DNA of 64,000 nucleotides, taken from the NCBI GenBank assembly GCA_947652605.1, contig OX393579.1:372001-436000 (forward strand), in the 5' to 3' direction. This document shows, one piece after another, positions 26,958-39,699 of this stretch. The notes below the pieces were generated by a model, which was given only the letters and a program-made list of their open reading frames with translations, was not told the DNA's origin and did not search any database. The position numbers were made by a program, and so were the translations under genes. The stretch's first letter is position 1. Each line of letters opens with the position of its first letter. The stretch comes from Elmis aenea (lineage: Eukaryota > Arthropoda > Insecta > Coleoptera > Elmidae).

Positions 26958-29900
26958 TTACAAAGTCGTTTCACACCTGAGTCTCGAACGTTTTCGAATG
27001 GGCAAAGCTTTGTCGAGTTCTCTTTGTTGTTTTAAAAACCGCTCCATCTCTGAAAGATAATCACTGGTGCTATTTCTGGTTGTCCGTAAATGCCGTGCCG
27101 GTACAGACGATGACAATTTAACTTCATTTTGTATTGTGACTTTTTCCAATGAAATAATGGGCAAACTAAGTTGTACTTGATGCTTCTTTGATTCTTCTTC
27201 TACTTTAATATGGGCCTTACTTGCAACGGGAGTCAAGCTTTTCCTAGGTCTACCACGTTTTCGTTTGCTATCATTATTAATATCGCTGTCGATCTCTAAA
27301 GGAATGTTCGATTCAGGATTTGTTTTATCGGTTATCACTAAATTCGTATAAGCAACTCCTAAGCTAATGGGTTTTCGTCGTTTCGGGGAGGCACCTTTGT
27401 CATTTATTAATGTCAATTTCCTTTTCTTATGGGATCGCAGTTTTTGTAGCTCAGTGCTATTAGTTTCTTTATCAGATTCTGCTGCAGAAGAACATTGAAC
27501 ACCATCATCTGAGGTTGTCGATGTCACATCGTTTTCATTAGTGGTTACAGAGATTGTTTTTGATCTCTTTTTGACTGGTATCACTTTCGTAACAATTTCT
27601 TGTGATTCTCGAGTCTGTAAATTTTCATTACCATCAGTTTTTGTTGATAACATTAATTTAGAACTTACAAATGGCTCTATTTATGTAGGCGGTTCATTTA
27701 TCAGGATAAATGGGTTTTATTAAAAATCATGGGAAAATTCTATATCTTGTATAAATGCTGGGCCAAATTTAAGACTCTTGTCTCTTTAACAATAGCAATC
27801 TTTAAATTTATCTGTCTAAATAAATAAGGTTGCTACCAACAAAGAGACAACATAAGTGATTTTTTTAATGAAACACTTTTATTGATATTACGAATAGTTA
27901 CTCAGTTTAACGACATCATTTGTTTCTATACTTATTACTCGACCGGCTTAATTCACAATTTAACGGTAATAATCCTAAAATATTCAACACCTTCACATGA
28001 AATTAAATACTGAAAATATGTAAACGCCTGTGCCGCTTCGTTCATTTAGTGGTCACGATTATTACTGAATGTGACTTAGTGTACGTTGGGTTGCCTATAG
28101 GAGTGCAATAGAAGAACTTTTAAACAGCAAATTCATGTTTATGTGTTAAAATATTACAAGATTTTTTTAGCCTACAGATCTTTTGTAAAAAAAAAATAGC
28201 GATTTTAATTAAACTTGTTTAAAGTTCAACATTCAAAACCAAATACTTTTCAGATAATAAACTTCATAATGAATTTAAAGTTTCCATGCAAGGACTTGAG
28301 CGTAGACTACATAAATAAATAGATAGACTTACGGGGTCGTGTTGTGAACAAACATATCCCAGCAGATTATCATATCTAACGTTTCCCTCTGAATGAGCAG
28401 GACAATACGAGTTACAGCACTTCACACAACATCGAATGGTTCGTTGTTTACAATTATTGCAGTGATGCGACGAACACGATTTCTCACCTACAAAAACCAA
28501 CATTACACTTCTAGACTTTTCGTTAATTAGGGGCCAGCTATTACTGTTTGGCAGGGACTGCGATTGAACGCATTTAGGATGGAAGTATTTCGTACAACCA
28601 GAATTCGGACACGCTTCTACGTTGCCGTTCTCTCCACAAACGCAACAAATTCCATTCGAATTGGTAAGCCGTCGTTGCGTTAGCACAGACTTTTTCTTAT
28701 ATTTTTGTTTCTTAAAATTAATATTAATTTTCTTTGGCTTTTTAAGGGATTCATCCTGCAAAAGATGAAATGATTCTAAAACGTTCCACTGCAAAAGCTG
28801 TAGTTATTAGCAAGAAATACCGAGTGATTTATCGTTTCAGTGTCCCTCATTAGTAGACCACGTTTTGTCACTGCCACCGTACACAATTTTATCGTGATTG
28901 CCACACTGATTTACACAGTGTTATAAAAAAAAAAGCAAATATTAAACAATTCAATAACAACTAAAATTAAAACGATAAATCACTCAATTCTTTTTTGAAG
29001 AGTCAACGTTTGATTAAAATGACTTATTCCAACGTATTAAGCAATTTTGATTAAATTTTGATGTAGTTTTTACTTACCGATTTTGCTTTAGCTCCAATAA
29101 ATCCGCTGCAATTTGGTGCTCCACAGTGACAGATTTTTTTATCTTCTCCAATACATTCCAAGTTATAATTAAAATTAACTTCTTTGTCGGCTGGTATATC
29201 GTCCGAAGCAAATAAACCAACACGAGTGTCGCCATTCACTGTCCATTTCTGGGTTTCACAATTAGGCTGACAACAATGGTTCATAAAACGGGCGACGTTT
29301 CCTGTAAGTGATCGTTTTCTAAGCACATCATAAAATGAATTAAAACATTTATACCTTTTGGGCCGGCGTCGATAATGCGATCCTTGTCGATAGTTAGGAA
29401 GTAATAATTTTCATCTTTTTGTTCGTGCATTTTTTTAATCCGTCTTTGATATTCCTGGTCATCGATAATTTCTCCTACGTACTCTATAACAAAATCTCCC
29501 TTACGTATTGGCGCTAAAGTTTTCAGTCCCCAACCTCTCGCCTGCGTTCTGAAGGGTACTAAGGGCGGGTATTGCCGCAATTCAAAACGTTGGTTGTTAC
29601 ATCTCTCTCCTGCCGGGCAAATTTCTGGGTTGCATTCGGTTAACAGCAATCTAAAAAAAATTTCGTTTCTAGAAAAATAGAGACAACGGCATTTAATAGT
29701 TGCATCGATTTAATACGTTTAAACGATTTTTCAACTGAGAAAATAAATTTTACCTGTTTAGACAAACACTGTCAGGGCCACACGGGAATGGATCCTTTGG
29801 ATTACATTCACAAGCGGTTGTATTGCTGATATTAGCGTCAACTTGCCTAACGTTACCTACTGGTTTGTTGACTTTAATTTTTATGTACGGTGGAGGTTTA

Positions 29901-32900
29901 AGGCCAGTTTTTAGTTCAGCTTCTTTACTTAATTTAAAATCTAGAAACAAAACGTTGCTTTTAATTCTTTACATATGAACTTTTCACAATGCACAATCAT
30001 TCAGAGTTTTAATTTAATTAACAGAATGACACGAATAAGAGATTTTTCTAAATAATTCTATTATAAATATTACCTTTTTTAAACTGATGTGCAATGGTTG
30101 CTTCCTCAATGGCTTGCTGAAAAATAGTGTTCATTCTTTTCTTGCTCGAAGTGGCGTGGCCCTTATCACCTTCTTGGAACAGAAACACTCTTCCTCTGTG
30201 CACCCAATAGTGGTCGTGCGTTCCGAAAAACTTCACCACAAACTCGCCAGCACCGTGCGGTATATTACTTATATTATCGGGAATGTCGTTGGGAAACAAA
30301 ATTACAGCTGGCCACCATCGGTACGCTCCTAATTTCACCCAAACTATTTCGTCATATAAGGGAAATCGGCCGGATTCGCAGTCTTCACAGATAAACGTGT
30401 CGTCGTCCATGAAATTAATATTCAAACATTCCATGTGTACGCTGGTGGGGCAAGTTTCGCAGCATATCAGATCACCACCCTCAGAGCAAATAAAACACCA
30501 TGTAGTATTAATCGTTCGTGTGTTCTTGGTCAAACTACTTCTTCTGTTAAGCTTTTGGCCGAGGTGCCGTGGGCAAATAATCTGAGAAGAACTTAATATA
30601 ACAGAGCCGGCCGGCACACAATAGTTCGTCGAATGGAAAGTAGACGGGCAATGCAAGCATTTCACAACTTTATCACTGGGGCAGCGCGATATGGCCATAC
30701 GGGGGTTATCAGACACACAAGTGTGGCACACGTGTGCGGGACACACGAACGTGTCGAGCTGCTTATTAGAGCTTTTGTGTTTGGCTGTTGAAATTAACGA
30801 CCACTGTGTTTGGGGCCATAATTTCAAACATTTGGGATGGTAAAATTTTCCACACTGATGCATGGAACACTTCTGACGTATGGAACAACCCGTTTTGGAC
30901 AATTCCTTGTGGCAAACAAAACAAAAAGGATCGCAGTCCATCGAGCAATTCTTACATTTAAAATCTTTAGTGCCCGATATATTTACAGCAGTTTTATTAT
31001 CAGCTGCTACATTACGTTCTGCGGCTTCCGAGCTTGTACTCTCACAAATATTTTCTGTACTCGCGCTGCTAAAGCTCACATGATCTGCTGTCACGTGCAA
31101 AATTTTCAAACCTTTCTTTTTCCCCACCAGCTTCTTCCGCTTAATATTTTTTTCGGTGCTAGTAATTTCTTGAGACGTTGAGCTTTCAGAACCGTTATCG
31201 TCCGTTGTGGAATCCGCGTACGTCGTTTTATCCACCATGTTTTCCATGACTTCCTTCATTTTCATGTCGATCTTTTCACTTAACGACAGACTACAGAATT
31301 CCGAATCCGATGTCAGCTTTATTTTCGGTAACGAATTGTACTTGCAGTTAACGTGATCGCAATCGATGCAGATTATTTCTACGTTTTTAGAATTTGCGTC
31401 TTCATTATTTTGCATCGTATTTGGATTTTTTGTTTCGCTAGTAAGTGCGTCCTTATTATTACTACAAGTACTATGAAACAATCCATTACACGGACCTTTA
31501 CATTTTAAAACGTCTTTGGGTTTACCGCAAACTTGACAGACACGATCTTTTGAGACACCTTTGAACAGATTATTTCTTTTGTGGAGGGCCACTTGTTCTT
31601 TAAATGTGTTTGATAATAAGGTACAGCTACTTAGCTTTGACGAATCTGTATCAGACAGGGAATACTCGGAACAAACATCATTTGAAGATGCAGCAAGTTT
31701 TTTTTGTTCGGGTTTAAGGGCCCCCCAAGATTCTTTCAATACTGATTCCACCAATTCGTCCGATAAATGCGGCTGACTCTGCCTTATGTTTTTAATATTT
31801 TTTGAGATATATTTATGTAACGACTTGTTATTGTGTAAAATCGACGATCTACGTTTACTTTTTTCCGAGTTGCTACTAGAGGTGTCGCTGTACGTACTGT
31901 CGCTCGAACCGGATTTCGTTTGTAACATTTCCCCATTAGTAGTAACATCTAAAAGTTCCACTTTTTGAGCAGGTAAACTCCTACATCGAAGTCGTCTATC
32001 TATCTGTACATCTGCATCACTTCTCCGTTTTTTCGTTACATTGGCAGAATCCAGAGTCTCATTGTGATGCTTTTTGTTGATGGTTCGATTCAAGTCATGG
32101 AGCACTATTTTCATTGATTTAATCGAATGTTTGTCCAACAAATCCTTGGCGTCTTTCGCAGCTTCTGATGATTTTGCATTGTTACCATGCTCTGTGTTTT
32201 TCATTTTTCTTGCCTTTTCTCGTTTGCTGGCAAACATGTCAAAAAAGAAATCGTAGCGTTGTTGTGTGGTTTTAGTTTTTAGAGATTCTGCCTCGTCAGC
32301 TGCAATTTGCCACTTGGGTAACTGATATGACGACACCTTACATGCTCTTAGCAGGGCAGCTGCAGCAGGTTTATTCTGGAATTCAAACATTCAGTTATAA
32401 AACTGAACCATGTATAGTTGGTTGCATACACATATTTGACAATGTAACTGTTGAAAAATTTAAAAGCTTGTATCGTTTTTAGTGTTTTTTTCTTTCCATT
32501 CTTAATTCCTAAACATACCTACAAGTTCATTAGTACAAAGGACTTTTTATTATAAGCAGCACAAAGCTGTGAAACGTTTTAGGAATGAAAATTAAAAATA
32601 TACACGCTTGTTTAATTAAACATTAACTTACAAACCGCACGAAGCATTTGAACCAATTTAACATTCACAATTAGTTTATCAGATACTGAGATAATGAAAT
32701 AACGTAAGGGGAGGGTTAATATCTGCCATCACCAGTCTGCATAAGACAAGAACAAATTATGTGCTGACCCACAACAGTAGTTCGAAGGAATTTCTAGCAA
32801 CCACATAAGCAAGACACTTAAACACGTTCAGTGCCGGCCATGAATTTATAGGCGCATTCGTAGGCCCGGCCAATATTTTATATAAAGTTCATTCAACGCA

Positions 32901-35900
32901 CCATTTGAAATTCAGAACCTCATATGAAGTGCCAGTGAAACAGCTAAGCATTATATTTTATATTTACCAGGACGCATACCTTGCGTCCGCGGCGCATCGA
33001 ATAAGTGTCGCTAGGACGCAACGTATGCGTCCGCGGCGCTGAACATGTTAAAGGAGTCAGTTGGAAAGATGTGCCACAGCTAGCCAGCGATAAAGGGGCG
33101 GAGAAGCATAAATAAACATTAGGAAAACATACCTCAACACCGAAAGGTACAAGAGAACCAGATTTAGAACAATCAATTTTTTTAAAAACATAAGCTCATT
33201 TAAATTAGTCGTTTTAGATTTTAAATTAAAATTTAATGGCAGTACAGAGTCAATAAACATAAAACTTGTCCAGTAACACTATGAAAAAGATTGTTTAACG
33301 TTACCTCCGATTTAACTCTTTCCGCTATCATTTTCAAATCATCTTTGGTGACAAAAGGTAGAACTGAGTGGGCCGCAACCCACGATCTTCTGCCGTTATC
33401 TCCAAAAAATCTCACATGATAATAGGTGGTAGAATGTTTTTTGTACACTAGAAATATGTAAAAAAGTTTTAATTGAAAATCGCCTCTCCTTCTTTTACAA
33501 ACAATCTCTTGCAGAAATGCTAGACCAGTTCCAATAAATAAATAAGATTGCCACTGACAATGAGGCCGCAGACTTGAAACTGATCTAGCATTTTTATAAG
33601 AGATTTTCCATGAAAAACGATAGGTGATTTTTATTAAACCTTTTGATGTTAATGTCACTTAAAATCAATTACATAATTTAAGCGTTAATCATTTTAATTA
33701 ATTAAAAAAAGCTTTAAAGCAATACAATCAATCTTACAGTTTTCTTTAAAATTTCCCGAGTGTGGTTCTGCTGTTATAAGACACGGCCAATAAGGATGGC
33801 CTCCGATTTTTGCCCACATTAAATCTCCCATGTCAAAATCGCACGATTCTAGAAATAAATAATAACATATTATATTACATACACCAGTTTCGATTATCTA
33901 AAATATTGTTATCGATTTGTAAGGTGTTAATAATAGATATACAACACAATAATTATATAATCAAGTCTTACCCATTTTAACTCTAACTTGATCGATTAAT
34001 TTTCTTGTCTCTATGTGTTTTGAATTATCTGTAGGTTGTTGGGTATTCTCTTCATACTCTATCACTTCTTTTTTTATAGAAAAAGCAGCTTCGTCCACTT
34101 TTTCAACATCAATACCCACGGTTCGATCACTTTTTCTAGAAATATTAGTTTCATTGTTGGTTAAATGGACTACTGTCGATGTAGTCAGTAAGGCATCTGC
34201 GACTTTGCTTGCTCGTGTTTTATACATTTTAGGAGTAACCGGCGATTCAATCAAATCTGTTTTTATTATTTTAGAAGATGACCTAGTAACGGGCGAATCG
34301 ATTACTTCAGCTTCGGTTTTAGAAGCCACCACTCGATTTGGTGTGCTCGTTTTTCGTTTCGATGTATATTCCTCCACAGTTTTAAATTCATTTTTCTCCA
34401 AAGGACCAGAACAAACAGATTTTTTATGACAGGTGTTAACGTGAAGTTTATCAAATTGCTTGCTATTTTGTTCTTTTTCTGAAATTTTAGATTCGTTAGT
34501 TTTCATACCGTAGAATTTTTTTGGAGAAACGTTTTCAATGTTTAAAATCGTATTTACGTCCTCAGTTGTAGATTTATTTTCGTTTGCGAGTGATGTATGG
34601 ACGCTTATTTCTGTTTGGTCTAAATCTTTGCAATATTTAATGGTACTCAATTTAATATGTCTTTTCAATTTTGGTGGAGATTTTTTCTCCTGTAAAATAC
34701 TTTCTGATTTTTTTAATGTTTCACTATCGACAACTGCCAAATCTTCTTTGATATGCGGTTCTGCTTGAAAAGTTTTACTTGTTGAATTGAATACTGTAAT
34801 CTTGGTTACACTGAATTTTTGAGGGGGCTTGGCATCAGCTTTATCGGTTGTGTTTTGAATTTTTGGTGAGTTTTTTAGTTTTTGCTGAGGATCATCCTTT
34901 ATTTTGTGAATTAACGGTGAACTGTTTCTCAGAGAATTTTTAGTTTTATTCCTTGGAGACGATTCTGCCGTTTCTTTCTGAATAGATCCTGAAATTACTT
35001 TTTCTGCAGGTGTCCTTTTAGTGACGGATTTCTGCAAAGTTTTATAAATGTGTCCAAGGGAACCTTTGTTTGATACACTTGGAAAAGAGATTTCTTTTCT
35101 AAGAGACTGCCTGCTCAATTTTTTGCCCTTAGTAACTTTGGTGAATGTCTTTACCAATTTTTTTGTTATAGTTGTAGTGTTACTGTTTAATAAAACATCA
35201 GATTTACTTTTTTGGAAAGGCGATGACTGCAGTTTGTTTACTGAGATATTATCAGATTTACTGCACGATGAATAGTTTTGTTTATATGTTTTAATGTTAC
35301 TTAAAGTCTCGTTTTCCAATTGGCTGCGATTTTTGACTGAATTTTTTGAAAATGTAGAACACATTTTGTTAGTTGTTTTACTATTAAATTTTGGTTTAGG
35401 TGGTTTTTTATTTTCTAGTTTTGTTTTGTTACTTACAGTTTTTTTAAGGTTTTCTACTTTATCTAAACTTTTCTTGGTATTAGAAGTTGAGTTTGAAGAC
35501 CTTTTGGAAACACACAAACTTAAACTTGACGATTCATCCCAATAGCTGTCTGCTTGTATGTTATTATCATTCATATTGGGGATTTCCCATGGTGTTTCCA
35601 ACAATTTCTTATCAACAATGTTTATTTCACTCTCGGAGTTCAATAATTCAACATCTAGGCCGTGAATGTGTTCGGGTTCAGTTATTTTGGAAAGTTTGGG
35701 TTCAAGTGGAAATATTGGTTCATCGGGTAATGCAAATGTTTCAACCGTATCTGTTTTGTAAAAATGTTTACGTTTATTGCCGTACGTTTTTAATATTGGA
35801 CGAGTTCTAAAGTCAGGGCTTATTTGAGGAGATTTGGATGGTTTGTTCGAAACTATTTTTAATACTTTTGTTACATCAATAGTTGGTTCGTCCAATGCCA

Positions 35901-36516
35901 AAAGAGTTTCATTGATTCCAATATCACATTGCATTTCATCGACATTGTCTTTGGTTGGAGATAGTAAAGAATCAGCTTGAGAAGTGGCAGCACGTTGATC
36001 ATTTGTGTTCAATTGTCGTTTAAAAAATTTTCTAGCTTTACTAGGATTTTTTGAAACTTTTAACTCACTTCTTGCATTTGGTGCTTTCAACAACTTTTGT
36101 GAATTAGCAGTATTAGGTGATGACGGTTTACAAACAGACTTCTCGTTTACTATTTGTGGTCTTGAAGGGGCATCTGGTTTTAACTGTTGGCCTAACATTG
36201 GTGACTTGATGTTCTGTTGCGTACACTTTTGTAGGGTGCATTTTGGTGAGACACTTTTATCGGCTGACAATTTTGATAATCGAGTTTTAGTAGGGCTTTT
36301 ATTTATAGCATTGGATGTTTCAAAAACATCGTCTATATTGTAAAAGTCTTCAGAGATTTTTGGTTTGTGTGTGCGACCATAACGACTTTTTCTTAACAAA
36401 CTTGTGGGGGTTCCTGGTAAACAATCTTGGGCTTGTTTCTCATTAATTAACGAACAATTAGATGTGTCTACCGATTTACAATTATTACTAGCTGTTTTAT
36501 CCGAGTCATCTTCCAT
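26958..36516 (-). CDS. Mes-4: NSD/Mes-4-type histone H3K36 methyltransferase, complete
   Basis: SET-domain lysine methyltransferase of the NSD1/2/3-Mes-4 group. Exons: 36516-33972, 33848-33738, 33447-33305, 32375-30074, 29940-29754, 29650-29355, 29301-29078, 28755-28545, 28487-28333, 27614-26958. These sum to 6831 bp, or 2276 aa, in frame throughout. Domain order: long disordered Lys/Ser-rich N-terminus (1-848); first PWWP (GHPYWPCLI, about 850-930); several PHD fingers (about 1209, 1406 and 1555, the last [16 protein letters not shown]); second PWWP (AYRWWPAVI, about 1610-1680); AWS Cys cluster ([12 protein letters not shown]); SET with [23 protein letters not shown] and YNLEC; post-[16 protein letters not shown]; a C-terminal PHD; and a tail with an AT-hook (KRKRGRPRK). 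The 57-bp intron 28544-28488 is inferred: removing it restores the family's 12-residue Cys-Cys spacing in the last PHD. The acceptor of the last exon (TTACAG|ACTCGA) is weak in pyrimidines. The protein is longer than Drosophila Mes-4, nearer to vertebrate NSD1. Confidence 0.95.
27741..27850. repeat. Foldback-family copy 4 (degenerate), in Mes-4 intron
   Basis: Begins TATCTTGTATAAATGCTGGGCC, related to the GATCTCTTGTAGAAATGCTAGACCAG end of the family. It also contains an internal inverted repeat, TTGTCTCTTT...AAAGAGACAA. The distal end has decayed. It lies in the last intron of the methyltransferase gene. Confidence 0.55.
32818..33051. mobile_element. TTAA-flanked 234-bp MITE, piggyBac-like
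   Basis: Both ends are TTAA. The left end reads TTAAACACGTTCAGTGCCGG. The reverse complement of the right end reads TTAACATGTTCAGCGCCGCGG, so the ends form an imperfect terminal inverted repeat beside the TTAA that piggyBac-type elements duplicate on insertion. It has no coding capacity. The right half is strikingly GC-rich for this window and holds two 26-bp units beginning GGACGCA and ending TGCGTCCGCGGCGC, each itself an inverted repeat. Located in the Mes-4 intron between exons 33305 and 32375. Confidence 0.72.
33503..33606. repeat. Foldback-family copy 3 (104-bp palindrome), in Mes-4 intron
   Basis: The left arm starts AATCTCTTGCAGAAATGCTA and continues GACCAGTT. The right arm is its reverse complement (ends TAGCATTTTTATAAGAGATT). 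The interior pairs too (ATAAATAAATAAGATTGCCA against TGGCAATCTTATTTATTTAT on the other strand), so nearly the whole 104 bp folds back on itself. Same family as 904-1614, 27741-27850 and 55384-55505. Confidence 0.75.
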
Positions 36517-36996
36517 TTTGGAGTTTATAAACTACAAATTTACAAAAACATCTGTATGAAGATTGAGGTTATTTTATGAAATTATTTGTACAAACAATAA
36601 TAGCAATTAGGTCGTCACATTACAGTTTTATATACAAACATTTCAAGAGGTGTGAATATCGAAATTTATTATTTAGTACTATAATTTACGCAAATGTATA
36701 CGAGTATTATTATTGATAAGCTTAGTTACTAAAACTTGTATTTGAGTATGAACCTGTAAATATTACCTAATTATTACTTATAATATTTTAGTGCATACCT
36801 TTATAAATTATCAATTAGCGTAATCCGGCATCATCAACAACATCCACTAATTAGTGATTAAAAAAAGCATTACAAATTTATCAAATAACATCAATAAGCT
36901 TTGACGGTCCACATACATGAAATTAGCTACACAATTGAGTTCACACTTTCCCGCTCATAAAAGTAGATACCTGAAGATAGTTTGAAGCGGGTAATT
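36517..36996. other. 480-bp spacer: Mes-4 promoter and Ir 3' flank
   Basis: Short intergenic region between two genes on the same strand. It must contain the methyltransferase promoter and 5' UTR and the receptor's 3' end. A candidate minus-strand AATAAA lies near 36670-36665. Nothing else is recognisable. Confidence 0.5.
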
Positions 36997-38796
36997 TTAA
37001 ATTAAAGGCTGATATCGAACGTTACACACTTCGATAATAAATATTAACAAACTTAGCGTTAAACCAGCTAGTAATATGTAAAAGCTTGTTTGTAAATCAC
37101 TTATTGTAAAAGAACGTGGCAGAGATTCTTCTTCATTGTGGTAAAATTTATCAGTTGAAGCAAGAGAAGCGTTCGCCATTACTTCACTGTACCATTTTCT
37201 AATCAAACCAGATTCATATATGCGAGATATAATTTTATTAAAATCTTTCATAAAGTAAAAGTCATTCTGTACCATGTATGAAAGTAAAAATGTTTGAGGA
37301 CATTCTTTAACCAAATGTTTTTGAAGGGCATCTCTTGAATTACTGTCGAGGGCGGTATTATATTCTCGTTTAGTTTTGCGGGTCAGAATTGCTTTTAGAT
37401 CACGATTTCTTGGAACAACTTTTAATCTGCTTTGTAATTTTTGCATGTAAGGTAAATCAGAGCCGTTAAAAGTGTCCCGCAAATTAGAGGCCCCTGTTGA
37501 AATACCCAGTCCAGATTTCGCCAAGTCTTCCAAAGTATTTATATCAGGATAAAATTTAGAACGCGTTAGATCAGTAACCAAAGAACTTTGAAATACCGTA
37601 TTCACTATAACAACAAATAAAAATATCATTCCAATAAAAAATCTTTCGTAATTTTTATCTGAGAACATATTGGAACTAGTAGCGTTAAAAAATATTCGAA
37701 AAATATCTATCAAAACAGTACTCCATGTGTGGTCGTTTCGATGTTTTTTAATATTATTCGCGGAGTTTGAGATTTTGTTAACTTTTCTAATAGCAATTAG
37801 TCCAATAAAAGCCACTAGATACATACAAAATATTAAACACCAAATATCCACCGTGAAAACTGAAAAAATAGCTGTCCAATGCGGTACCATTCCTGCTTTT
37901 GGAACCAAAACACACAAACTATCGCGAAATACAAAATTTAAAAATGTAAGCTCTGGTGTGTGATAATTTTTAATAAAGACTTGATTGAATGCAATATCAA
38001 CCTTTTTTGAAATTAATTGCTTAATTGCTCCTGTGGTCGAACCATTTGCTAGTTTCGAACCATAGCTTTCTCCATCATCGGATTCGCGGTGAACGAACGA
38101 AATGTTTAATTTATGTTCTATCGTTTGCATAACCATTGGATCGATACCCACGAAACTTAAATTTCTTTTGATTGTTGTTGGGACACTTTCGAATAGGGTA
38201 GCGTACATTTTGAAGTGGTGGCCATTTTTGAAGTTAAGAAATTCGAGCATATTTTGCTTTTCATTTAGCCTAAACTGTTTTGTGTAATTTCGAAAAGGAT
38301 CAAAAGCGTATAAGCTCTCTTCTTCGGTGTTTAAATTTTCAAAAATTATTACATCTCTGAGGGACAATAACCATGCTCCATAAAATATTTCGCTGTACAG
38401 TTTTTCTTGCGATTCGTTCGCTGTTGTTAGAATTAGTATTCGTGTTTGAAATTTGCAACCTTTTTTGATTAATTTAAGTGCGGTTTTAGTTTCTTGTAGG
38501 TTGTTTCTATCAATAAAATATCCTTTCTGGGTACAGTCTACGTTGTCGATTTCAAGATGCGGCATCGTGTGAAGGATGTACGAATTTTTTATGTGATGCG
38601 AATTAAATTTAAATATGTTACTACTAATAGCGGCATTCGATGAGATTAACACAACGCACGAATTATTTTCAAATATCCACGAATAGAAACGAATAATGCT
38701 GTTGAAATGTTTTTCTTCGGAAATGTTTATGTTGTTATCAGATTCAACGAAAATTAAGAGCGTCTGCAATATATAAACGATGTAATTTATATACAT
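36997..38796 (-). CDS. Divergent ionotropic receptor (IR family chemoreceptor)
   Basis: Single-exon 599-aa membrane protein of the insect ionotropic receptor family (variant glutamate-receptor-like ligand-gated channels used in taste, smell or humidity/temperature sensing). The N-terminus is a hydrophobic signal-peptide-like stretch (YIVYILQTLLIF). A ligand-binding half (S1, about 200-295) includes FVGIDPMVMQTIEHKLNISF. TM1 is about 305-335 (FSVFTVDIWCLIFCMYLVAF), TM2 about 382-400 (FFIGMIFLFVVIVNTVFQSS) followed by the typical LVTDLTRSKF-P-INTLEDL start of S2, and TM3 about 568-590 (FYILLAGLTLSLLIFIIEV), leaving a short cytoplasmic tail. The single-exon structure and divergent sequence suggest a lineage-specific divergent IR, not a conserved antennal IR or co-receptor. 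I cannot name the orthologue. The start is the first in-frame ATG, which also supplies the signal peptide. Confidence 0.9.
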   Translation of the reverse strand: MYINYIVYILQTLLIFVESDNNINISEEKHFNSIIRFYSWIFENNSCVVLISSNAAISSNIFKFNSHHIKNSYILHTMPHLEIDNVDCTQKGYFIDRNNLQETKTALKLIKKGCKFQTRILILTTANESQEKLYSEIFYGAWLLSLRDVIIFENLNTEEESLYAFDPFRNYTKQFRLNEKQNMLEFLNFKNGHHFKMYATLFESVPTTIKRNLSFVGIDPMVMQTIEHKLNISFVHRESDDGESYGSKLANGSTTGAIKQLISKKVDIAFNQVFIKNYHTPELTFLNFVFRDSLCVLVPKAGMVPHWTAIFSVFTVDIWCLIFCMYLVAFIGLIAIRKVNKISNSANNIKKHRNDHTWSTVLIDIFRIFFNATSSNMFSDKNYERFFIGMIFLFVVIVNTVFQSSLVTDLTRSKFYPDINTLEDLAKSGLGISTGASNLRDTFNGSDLPYMQKLQSRLKVVPRNRDLKAILTRKTKREYNTALDSNSRDALQKHLVKECPQTFLLSYMVQNDFYFMKDFNKIISRIYESGLIRKWYSEVMANASLASTDKFYHNEEESLPRSFTISDLQTSFYILLAGLTLSLLIFIIEVCNVRYQPLI

Positions 38797-39699
38797 GTCG
38801 GATTTGGATCTTTAGCACCCTAAAAAATATTTAAATCACAATTATTTTGCACCTAGTGTACGTGTACAGTAAAAACCTTTTTAAATTCCATGATGGAAGT
38901 TTTAACAAACGTCGACACGTTCAAAGAATAACTGCATTTTTTATTAGCAATTAACCCGACAAAAACATAAAACAAACAAGTTATGTGAACATTTAACCTT
39001 TGGTCAAATCAAACAGTCATTACTACAAAATATGTCATTTATGTTAACAAATGGCACTTAATGACAGGTTGAAATCAAAGAAAATAGAACACAATATTTC
39101 AGTAATCAATCAAAGCAAATCAGTTCAAATAATATATTTCCAGAAAAACATTTGTTACACAGTACGCATATTTAAGGACTAAACTCTTAACGCAAATTAT
39201 AACAAATTTTTATACAGTTTAAACTCGATCTTTTCACTGCTAAGACACTCAAAATTTTGATGTTGTTTCCAAGGAGATTGTTGTAACTTAAAAGAAAAAA
39301 ATGTGCTGGGCACCCAAACTGTTCTCGTGTTAAGCCCCAAAATAATATATAAAACTTGCATAAAAAACAGGGACCAAATTTAGTTTTACTTAAAATACTT
39401 GCAGATATAATTCACTGTAATTTTACAGCGTGAAACTCACCAAACATTTTCTCCAGCAAAATACCTGCAATAAAAAATGTTTTGTTATGAAAATCAATAA
39501 AAGGATTCGATTAAAATTTGCTATTAAAACATCTAATTTGATCTGCTTTTTAAACATGGCATCAATGCTAAAATTTTGGCAAAGGACAATAAAATTGCAA
39601 TGGAAAAAATGTACCGATAACTTGAATATGCTCCTTAAATTCAATAAGTAACAATTTTAAAAAAAATATACCAAAAAAGCACTTACTAATTTATGGGCA
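38797..39699. other. Intergenic, Ir upstream region
   Basis: About 0.9 kb between the receptor start and the first Cys-rich gene. Two overlapping antisense frames of 73 codons (39423-39651) resemble nothing known. A GCACTTAC motif (minus GTAAGTGC) at 39679-39686 belongs to the adjacent Cys-rich gene. Confidence 0.5.

Noticed and set aside
33961..36343. Several plus-strand frames of 75-138 codons under the Mes-4 first exon
   Set aside because: Shadows of a long coding exon with Lys/Ser-rich codons. They read as hydrophobic Phe/Leu strings without starts in context.
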